Assembly (NCBI RefSeq): GCF_029227915.1 | Contig: NC_079886.1 | Location: 26,700,501-26,764,500 of the forward strand | Direction of reading: 5' to 3' | DNA: 64,000 nt | Origin: Hydractinia symbiolongicarpus | Taxonomy: Eukaryota; Cnidaria; Hydrozoa; Anthoathecata; Hydractiniidae | Program-made: the position numbers and the translations under genes | The notes under the pieces: model-generated | Told to the model about the DNA's origin: nothing | Database searches by the model: none | Seen by the model: only the letters and a program-made list of their open reading frames with translations | Part shown: in pieces, positions 50,422-56,800 of the stretch | Layout: each line of letters begins with the position of its first letter | How positions within the stretch are numbered: the first letter of the stretch is position 1

Positions 50422-51009
50422 ATGGCAGAGATTTATCCGAAGCTACCCACGGCTCCCGAGTATTCGAGCGAGCAGGACAAGTTTAATACTAATACTGTGA
50501 ACTCTCAACTTGGGGAGCTTAGAAAATTACGTGATAAGTTCAATACAAAATATGAGAAATATAACAAGACGCTACACAGACTGGTGCTTTTAAATGCCAG
50601 CGCCACGGCCCTAACCGTCGCTTCGGGCATAGGTTCGGTGGTGACCGGTGCCACGCTCATCGGAATCCCCGCTTCGGTAGGATTGGGAGCCGTGGCACTG
50701 TCGGGAACCATTTTCACGGGCTCCGTCATGGCTCTGATTAAAAGATATAGGAGCAAGCTCGACAAGGTCATGAAATTATATGATGTTGCGACATCCGCCA
50801 TCGCCGTGTTTGAAAACTCCGTCTCGCGGGCTCTGAATAATGATGACATTAGTCACATCGAATTTCAAACCCTGAGCGGTATATACTACGAAGCTCTGAA
50901 AAAGATGATGAAAACCGACAGAAAGATGGAGAGCGAAACTCGCAACCAGTTTGAAAAAAGTCTAATGGACGAGGTTCAAAGCCTCAGAAGGACCGTAAAT
51001 CAAGGTTAG
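50422..51009 (+). CDS. Two-helix membrane protein with flanking coiled-coil regions (195 aa)
   Basis: A Pro-containing N-terminus (MAEIYPKLPTAPEY) precedes a charged helix (about 25-52). Two Gly/Ala-rich hydrophobic stretches follow (about 53-77 and 78-105) with a Gly-Ile-Pro turn between them, then KRYRSK and amphipathic helices to the end. The architecture resembles hairpin-inserting or pore-forming membrane proteins. Comparable accessory proteins are known from invertebrate Polintons and marine-animal genomes, but I cannot name a function. The gene is preceded 25 bases upstream by its own broken duplicate, suggesting rapid accessory-gene turnover. It converges on the integrase gene, with a hairpin in between at 51,161. 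Confidence 0.7.
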   Translation: MAEIYPKLPTAPEYSSEQDKFNTNTVNSQLGELRKLRDKFNTKYEKYNKTLHRLVLLNASATALTVASGIGSVVTGATLIGIPASVGLGAVALSGTIFTGSVMALIKRYRSKLDKVMKLYDVATSAIAVFENSVSRALNNDDISHIEFQTLSGIYYEALKKMMKTDRKMESETRNQFEKSLMDEVQSLRRTVNQG

Positions 51010-51042
51010 TGATGTGCGCATGTACGCCGCTCGCATATTTCG

Positions 51043-51057
51043 TGTGGTACGATAAAA
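51043..51057 (+). repeat. 15-base direct repeat left of the integrase gene
   Basis: TGTGGTACGATAAAA occurs here and again at 52,222-52,236, in the same orientation, bracketing the integrase gene. The right copy lies about 30 bases upstream of a plus-strand start, so it may be a promoter element whose left copy is a relic of an earlier gene start or of a cassette exchange. Confidence 0.6.
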
Positions 51058-51160
51058 ATTAATATTAAGGCGGTTTGCGACATTATGCGGCGCGATCGTC
51101 CCCCCAAGACTGAGCCATAGCGGCCCTATCTGCCGACCGACCCGCGCGATCCCCAGCATC

Positions 51161-51185
51161 ATCTTTACCGGAAACAGGTAAAGAT
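51161..51185. terminator. Hairpin between convergent genes, ATCTTTACC stem
   Basis: ATCTTTACC and GGTAAAGAT form a perfect nine-base stem with a seven-base loop, 13 bases beyond the integrase stop. The same stem, one pair shorter, follows the minus-strand gene at 42,189. The remaining 51,010-51,160 spacer holds no gene. Confidence 0.55.
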
Positions 51186-51198
51186 ATCGCCCCCTTTC

Positions 51199-52176
51199 TC
51201 ACCAACCTTGCACATAATCAGGAGGTAATTCTGTATCTTCGGGTATTAACATCAATTCCTCTTTTACAAAAGCCCGTCCGGGTCCGTCTTGAACATAGTA
51301 CATTACACGGTTACCAGGTTGCGCTATTACCTCACGCAATCTATATGTGTTTTTCGACCATATTCTATCGGTTGCCCGTCTCCGCCCATCATCATGCTCT
51401 TCGCCAGGTTGTAGTAGATATCTATACAGGCCATCTTTAGGTAATTCTACTTCAGGTGGATAGCTCTCTTGATTAACCAAAGGCACCTCTTTCATTATAA
51501 TAGCATCTTTTGGCTTCATATCAATCATCTGCGTCTTTGTATCGTTTAGCCTATCAATCAGTTTATACAGATGCTTAACCCATGTAGATGATACCTTTTC
51601 CGAATCATTCAGTTCTTGGGCATCTTGTATTTTGAATAAATTTTCGGCAAGTATCTTGTTCAACGCCTCAACAAAAGCTGTGTGCGTATGCTTATATTTT
51701 GTAGTCGCCCTTTTAATTTCAACCTTATGCTTCTCCAACAGCTTTGTCACATCTGCTTTGAATTCTGAACCGTTATCACATTGGAAAGTTTTCGGATAAG
51801 TTAATGGTCCTGCCTTGTAGATGTCCTCAATCATAGCGGCAACCTCTTTGGCTTTCTTAGTCCTCAAAGGTCGGGCTACCTTGTATCTGGAAGCAGCATC
51901 GATTCCCGACAAAATGTACTTATATTTATTACCATACAGTATGTCACCGGGCATGTACAATAAATCGAATTGATGTAAATCATTAGGGGTGGTAACTTCA
52001 TAATGTGGTCTTTCAACATGTTTTGGGGCGGGTAAATGTACTTGCCAAAATGCTTGCTTTGATAGCCACTTCTTAATCTCCTTTGGCCCGAAGCCGAATA
52101 CTCTTAAATTCTGAACAGCCTTTTGTCCTTTCCATAAATTTTGAGGTTGATAGTAAGTCTCTTGAAGTTTTGACAT
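51199..52176 (-). CDS. INT: Retroviral-type integrase (rve), D,D(35)E, intact (325 aa)
   Basis: The enzyme would process the element's ends and join them to target DNA. The catalytic core has D71 (LHQFDLLYM), D134 (FQCDNGSEF) and E170 (AFVEALNK). Thirty-five residues lie between the second Asp and the Glu, the classical retroviral and Polinton spacing. The N-terminal part (MSKLQETYYQPQNLW, then KEIKKWLSKQAFWQVHLPAP) is a helical region typical of Polinton integrases, without a clear HHCC zinc site. The C-terminal part (about 265-325, RIWSKNTYRLREVI and VMYYVQDGPGRAFVKEELML) looks like a small SH3- or chromo-like barrel. The ATG at 52,176 fits the family's length. It is the only gene in its immediate orientation block, flanked by 15-base direct repeats, and has no stop or shift. 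Confidence 0.95.
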   Translation of the reverse strand: MSKLQETYYQPQNLWKGQKAVQNLRVFGFGPKEIKKWLSKQAFWQVHLPAPKHVERPHYEVTTPNDLHQFDLLYMPGDILYGNKYKYILSGIDAASRYKVARPLRTKKAKEVAAMIEDIYKAGPLTYPKTFQCDNGSEFKADVTKLLEKHKVEIKRATTKYKHTHTAFVEALNKILAENLFKIQDAQELNDSEKVSSTWVKHLYKLIDRLNDTKTQMIDMKPKDAIIMKEVPLVNQESYPPEVELPKDGLYRYLLQPGEEHDDGRRRATDRIWSKNTYRLREVIAQPGNRVMYYVQDGPGRAFVKEELMLIPEDTELPPDYVQGW

Positions 52177-52221
52177 GTTTTATTTATGCACACCTTTATT
52201 TATCTCCTTTTTGTCTTATGA

Positions 52222-52236
52222 TGTGGTACGATAAAA
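52222..52236 (+). repeat. 15-base direct repeat right of the integrase gene
   Basis: This is the second copy of TGTGGTACGATAAAA (first at 51,043). It is followed by GTGCTTAAAGTTTTTTATATATT before the ATG at 52,268. CTTAAAG also occurs upstream of the RING and polymerase genes. Confidence 0.6.
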
Positions 52237-52267
52237 GTGCTTAAAGTTTTTTATATATTATATTAAT

Positions 52268-52537
52268 ATGTCAGACATGGATACCACACCGGATTATAAA
52301 TTGATGAAACTGAGAGAGTTGCGAGAGGTTGCCAAATTCCGCGGAATTAAGTATATCGTGGGTATGAGAAAGGATAAACTGGTTGAGGTGATTGAGAAGA
52401 ATGATCTCGACCCATCCTACACCATCGATCCGGATACCAAGAAGGAATGGTATGGATACTGTTCAAGGTGGAGGTCGAAAAACAGGGAGGCATATCTAAA
52501 AGCTCAAAAACGTTATAACGACAAAAGATCCAAGTGA
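52268..52537 (+). CDS. Small basic SAP-domain protein (89 aa)
   Basis: Residues about 12-45 (LMKLRELREVAKFRGIKY, then MRKDKLVEVIE) match the SAP/Rho-N helix-extension-helix pattern: a leading Leu-x-x-Leu-x helix, a Gly turn and a second helix starting K(D/A)xLxE. SAP motifs bind AT-rich DNA. The C-terminal part is very basic and aromatic (WYGYCSRWRSKNREAYLKAQ). A small DNA-binding protein acting on the element's genome, for replication, packaging or tethering, is inferred. It is the first of three consecutive genes opening with such a motif, and a GTTAC-type hairpin follows its stop. Confidence 0.75.
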   Translation: MSDMDTTPDYKLMKLRELREVAKFRGIKYIVGMRKDKLVEVIEKNDLDPSYTIDPDTKKEWYGYCSRWRSKNREAYLKAQKRYNDKRSK

Positions 52538-52548
52538 TTGGGTATTTT

Positions 52549-52572
52549 TTTGTTACTCAGACGGGTAACAAA
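52549..52572 (+). terminator. Hairpin after the SAP gene, TTTGTTAC/GTAACAAA
   Basis: An eight-base perfect stem, extendable by two pairs, starts 11 bases after the stop. The 24-base hairpin and its T-run are repeated without change at 53,558-53,581 after the next gene. Confidence 0.65.
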
Positions 52573-52950
52573 TGTTGGTGGGTTGGTACCCATGGTGGAG
52601 CGGTCACGACCCTCTAGGTGCTGGTGGGTGGGTACTCATGGTGGAGGGATGTCAGTATCATAAACCGCGTTTTACCGCCATGGGGTCGGGTGGTTGTCTT
52701 GCGAACGAAGCCCCTCACGATCCTCGCGACCTCGGAGGTTGTCTTGCGAACTAAGCCCCTCACGATCCTCGCGACCTCGGAGGTCCTGATTTTTTTCCCT
52801 GGGGGAGTACCCACCCACATTTACACTCCGGGAAACGATCCATGGTGGAGCGATGTCAGTATCATAAACCGCGTTTTACCGCCATGGAGCAGCGCAACCC
52901 CCGGGAGGTTGTCTTGCGAACGAAGCCCCTCACGATCCTCCACCCCGGTT
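52573..52950. repeat. Non-coding repeat-rich spacer with 45-bp units
   Basis: No gene is supported here. Two tandem 45-base units (52,692-52,736 and 52,737-52,781, each starting GGTTGTCTTGCGAAC) are followed by a partial third at 52,907-52,941. A separate 36-base segment starting GATGTCAGTATCATAAACCG occurs at 52,648 and 52,852, and in diverged form at about 53,632. Two frames of 60 and 137 codons cross this area, but they simply translate the repeats and overlap the next gene. The spacer looks like the remains of repeated copying of a gene-end-plus-promoter segment. Confidence 0.8.
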
Positions 52951-53003
52951 TACGATTTTGCAAACATCTTAAAGTTTTTCAAAATCGTATATCATAGCCA
53001 AGC
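52951..53003 (+). promoter_or_regulatory. Promoter region of the RING gene with ACGATTTTG inverted repeat
   Basis: TACGATTTTG (52,951-52,960) and CAAAATCGTA (52,980-52,989) form a perfect ten-base inverted repeat around CTTAAAG, 14 bases before the ATG. The same arrangement precedes the polymerase gene. It could be an operator, a promoter or a 5' leader hairpin. Confidence 0.5.
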
Positions 53004-53534
53004 ATGTCTTCAGGAATCGTTCTCGATTTGATACACAGTAGAGAATATATTGATGACTTTGATCTTTTCACGGTCCCTGATTTAAGAGCCAGAGCGAGGT
53101 ACCTTGGCCTACGTGGATACTCTCGGCTCAGAAGGGCCGATCTGATCGAATTATTGTTAACAACAGTACCCGCAAGATATCCCGATATGACTTTACCGCT
53201 CGTCATAGGGATGCCGGATCCCGAAGTGACCGAATTTTCGGGACCCGTGATGAGACCAAATGTATCAGTGCCAAGACCGGTACCAGCACCGATTAGACCA
53301 GTACCAGCACGGGTTGAGGTTGATGATGATGATGAGGACGACGCAGACGATGACATTGATGAAGATGATAGATGTATCATTTGTCTTTCTAAACGAAAGA
53401 CCGCCACCATTGTTCATGGTAGAACAGGGCATTTTTGCTGCTGTTTATCGTGCGCAAATAAATTGGAGAAGAGGGGGGATAAATGCCCTATATGTCGCGC
53501 ATCAATAGATCTTGTCATTAGACAATATATTTGA
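53004..53534 (+). CDS. SAP motif plus MDM2-type RING finger protein, likely ubiquitin ligase (176 aa)
   Basis: The N-terminal SAP-like motif (about 24-52, VPDLRARARYLGLRGYSR then RADLIELL) is followed by a Pro-rich linker (about 83-102) and an acidic tract (107-122). Residues 124-176 form a RING with ligands C124, C127, H138, H143, C147, C150, C161 and C164. This C2H2C4 order and its spacing match the MDM2/MDMX RING, including VHG-x-TGH and CP-x-CR, rather than the usual C3HC4 or IAP type. The protein ends a few residues after the RING with an aromatic-hydrophobic tail (VIRQYI), which MDM2-family RINGs need for dimerisation and activity. A ubiquitin E3 ligase brought to DNA by its SAP motif is inferred. 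Targets, possibly p53-like or innate-defence proteins, are unknown. A hairpin follows the stop. Confidence 0.85.
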   Translation: MSSGIVLDLIHSREYIDDFDLFTVPDLRARARYLGLRGYSRLRRADLIELLLTTVPARYPDMTLPLVIGMPDPEVTEFSGPVMRPNVSVPRPVPAPIRPVPARVEVDDDDEDDADDDIDEDDRCIICLSKRKTATIVHGRTGHFCCCLSCANKLEKRGDKCPICRASIDLVIRQYI

Positions 53535-53557
53535 GGGGTCGGATTGTTAGGGCATTT

Positions 53558-53581
53558 TTTGTTACTCAGACGGGTAACAAA
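53558..53581 (+). terminator. Hairpin after the RING gene, identical to the one at 52,549
   Basis: TTTGTTAC and GTAACAAA pair around TCAGACGG, 23 bases past the stop. Identity with 52,549-52,572, including flanking bases, shows recent duplication or strong constraint. Confidence 0.65.
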
Positions 53582-53719
53582 TGTGATTCACGACCCTCGA
53601 GGTGCCAATGGGTAGGTACCCATGGTGTATCGATGTATGTATCACAAAGCGTGTTTTACTACAATTTAGCATGGTGGTTGCCCCACAAACTAGGACACTC
53701 ACGACCCTCCAACACGGTT
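53582..53719. other. Non-coding spacer, diverged copy of the 52.6-52.95 kb spacer
   Basis: It repeats in order the marks of the previous spacer: CACGACCCTC, a GGTACCCATGG segment, CGATGTATGTATCACAAAGCG, and ACTCACGACCCTCCA before GGTTTACGATTTT. It is shorter and lacks the tandem 45-base units. No gene is seen. Confidence 0.7.
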
Positions 53720-53811
53720 TACGATTTTTAGAAAAATGGATTAAAGATTACAAAATCGTATATCATAGCCAAACATCTTAAAGATTACAAAATCGTATAT
53801 CACAACCAAGC
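53720..53811 (+). promoter_or_regulatory. Promoter region of the polymerase gene, with a 37-bp tandem repeat
   Basis: TACGATTTT (53,720) is inverted against AAAATCGTA (53,752), as before the RING gene. The right arm with its TTAAAGATTAC lead is then duplicated 37 bases downstream (53,741 and 53,778). The final part up to AGCATG closely matches 52,965-53,006, so the two genes share a copied promoter. Confidence 0.55.
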
Positions 53812-56800
53812 ATGACTTCGAGAAATACAGTTGTTGAATTAAGAGCTCTCGCTGGAGAACGCGGCCTACGTGGCTACTCAAGGCTCAGAAAGGCCGATCT
53901 GATCGAATTATTGACACCCACTACCGTGTCAGCACCCGTACCCATGCCGAGACCCGCCAGACCCGTACCATCGCCGAGACCCACCAGACCCGTACCCATG
54001 CCGAGACCCGCCAGACCCGTACCAGCGCCGAGACCAATTAGACCCATACCCGTGCCGAGACCCACTAGACCCGTACCAGCGCCGAGACCGGGCACTAGCC
54101 AACAAGACATGGATTTGAAAAGCAAGTTGATCGAATGGAGAGACTGGTTAATAAATCATGTACCTAAGGATATTAAGGAGAAATCGAGCAAAGCTTTCAA
54201 AACCATGAAGGATAAGATCATGGGTTTGTATAAAAAGGGCAGTGGAGAGGAAGAGGAGGAGGAGGAAGAGGTGGAGGAGGAGGAGGAGGAGGAGGAGAAA
54301 AACCCCTATACCCCCATTGAAGAAGCTTTTGTAGGTTCATACAAACGTTTCAAAATAAACTCGGATGGTGGGAAGAATGTCAGGGTCTTTCTCGAAAAGG
54401 TCGAGCACGTCGTAAATAGGTTGATGAGTGACGTGCTCAGGCAGAAGAAGTCGCTGAAGACTCAGGCGACCTTGTGGGTGAAGTGGGTAAGGGAGGACAC
54501 CAGCTCGACCGAAGCCCCGTGTGTACATGTTGATAAAGCTTTCAATAGCTATATGGAGATACTGCACGCCCACGATGACATTTCCGATGTTTTCGATCGG
54601 ATGCGTAAAAAGATAATCGAGCAGATTGAAAACCCTGCTCTACCTGCCAGCGGATTCACAATCGAAAGGATCCTACATATGCATGTGGACTTTCACAAAC
54701 TAAAATTAACTAGAGGTAGTTCTTACTTGCCGCTGCCCGAGAACTTCAGTGGTAAGCGATCCGTGATTAACCCACATAACGAGGATGAAGAATGCTTCAA
54801 ATGGGCCGTTATCGCTGCTCCCAATCATGATAAGATCGATAATCACCCTGAACGGATCTCAATCCTTAAGAAGCATGATAAGTATAATTGGGATGGTCTA
54901 ACTTTCCCAATGGCGCTAAACAAGATAGATCTCTTCGAGAGGAGGAACCCCGATGTCGCTGTGCATGTTTTGACAAAGGATGAGAGAGAAGGTATCTACA
55001 TGTGTCGCAAGTCGAAGCATCTTGATCGTAAGGAGACGGTTGTTTTGTTTTTACTATGTGAGGGGGATAAGAGACATTATATCGCTGTTAAGAACTTGAG
55101 CGGTGTACTTAGCAAGGCTAACTCAAAGCATAAAAATAAGGAGTATTATTGCTTGAATTGTCTCTATGGTTTTCAAAGCGAACAGAAAAAGGATGAGCAC
55201 TTTGAGTATTGCAAGAATAACGATGCTGCTAAGATTCAACTCCCTAAGGAGGGTAGCACCTTAACCTTCACTGATGGTAAGTTTCAACTCAAAGCCCCAT
55301 TCATCATGTATGCCGATTTCGAAGCTTTTACAAAAGAGTTGCCAGAAGATGAGAGAAAATGCGGATCATCCACCGCGAAAGTTGGTAAACATGTTCCCAC
55401 CGGATTCTGTTGTTATAGTAAATATGCTCATGGTGACGTTCCCAACCCTCTTAATCTTTATCGCGGTGAGGACTGTGTTACGCGTTTTGTGGATCATGTG
55501 GTTTCCGAGGCGGAAAGGTTATATAACATGTTTCCTCAGAAAGAAATGGATCCACTGACGGATGAGGAGCGTGACGGTTTCAATAGAGCCGAGGTGTGCC
55601 ACATTTGCATGAAGGAATTTGATGACAAGGATGACATCAAGGTTAGGGATCACTGTCATTTCACCGGTAAGTTTCGTGGAGCCGCTCATCAGGGGTGTAA
55701 TCTGCGGTATAAGGTACCTAATTATATCCCGGTTGTCTTCCACAATCTGAGTGGCTACGATGCGCATTTATTCATTAAGGAGCTTGCTAGGAAGTACGGA
55801 GAAGATGGTATGGGTGTAATCGCGGAGAATAAGGAGAAATATATCTCTTTCTCTACAGATGTTAAGGTTGGTGAATACATTGACAAAAATGGTGAGACCA
55901 AAGACAAAAAGATACAACTGAGATTCATCGATTCATTTAGATTTATGTCAAGCGGCCTAAGCTCCCTGGCTGACAACCTATCAGATGATCAATGCAAAAA
56001 CCTTAGAAAATTCTTCAATGGTGACGAATTCAACATAATGAGAAGGAAGGGTGTATACCCATATGAGTATGTTAACTCATTCGATAGGTTTAATGAAACT
56101 GAGCTCCCGTCAAAGGATGATTTCTACAGCAAGCTGAACATGAATGGTATCAGCGATGCCGATTATGCGCATGCCCAGAAGGTGTGGAAGGACATGAAAG
56201 TTGAAAATATGGGCGTTTATCATGATATCTATCTCAAGACGGATGTTCTGCTTCTGAGTGATGTGTTTGAGACATTCAGAGAAACATGCTTGAGAAACTA
56301 CGATCTAGACCCGGCTCACTTTTACACTGCTCCGGGATTAGCCTGGAGGGCGTGTTTGAAAAAGACCACGGTTAGTCTAGATTTATTGTCGGATATGGAG
56401 ATGGTCATGTTCATTGAGAGTGGTATTAGGGGTGGATTGTGTCAGGCTGTCCACCGCTACGCCAAGGCCAACAATAAGTATATGGGGGACGAGTACAACA
56501 CATCGGATGGGAATTGCATGGATTTATTTGAGCAGCAGGAAATGGCTAAAACCGTGCCTTTTGTAAAAAGAAAATTGATTGAATTGAGGTGCTGGTTGAT
56601 GAAACATGTACCTAGGGTCATCAAGGTGAAAACTAGTAAAGCTTACAGAGCCGTGAAGGATAAGATCATGGGTTTGTATGAAAAGGTATGTTGGGGACCG
56701 TCTGTACCGAAAGAGGAAAAACAATATACCACCAAAGCCAACACATCTGAGAGTAAGGAGATGAATAGCTATCTCCAGTACCTAGATGCAAATAATTTGT

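Noticed and set aside
52618-53031. 137-codon plus-strand frame in the spacer
   Set aside because: It translates the 45-base tandem units into a repeated peptide and overlaps the start of the RING gene.
53874-54125. Minus-strand 83-codon Gly/Leu-rich frame
   Set aside because: It is the antisense of the PVPxPRPxR repeat in the polymerase N-terminus, an expected repeat artefact.
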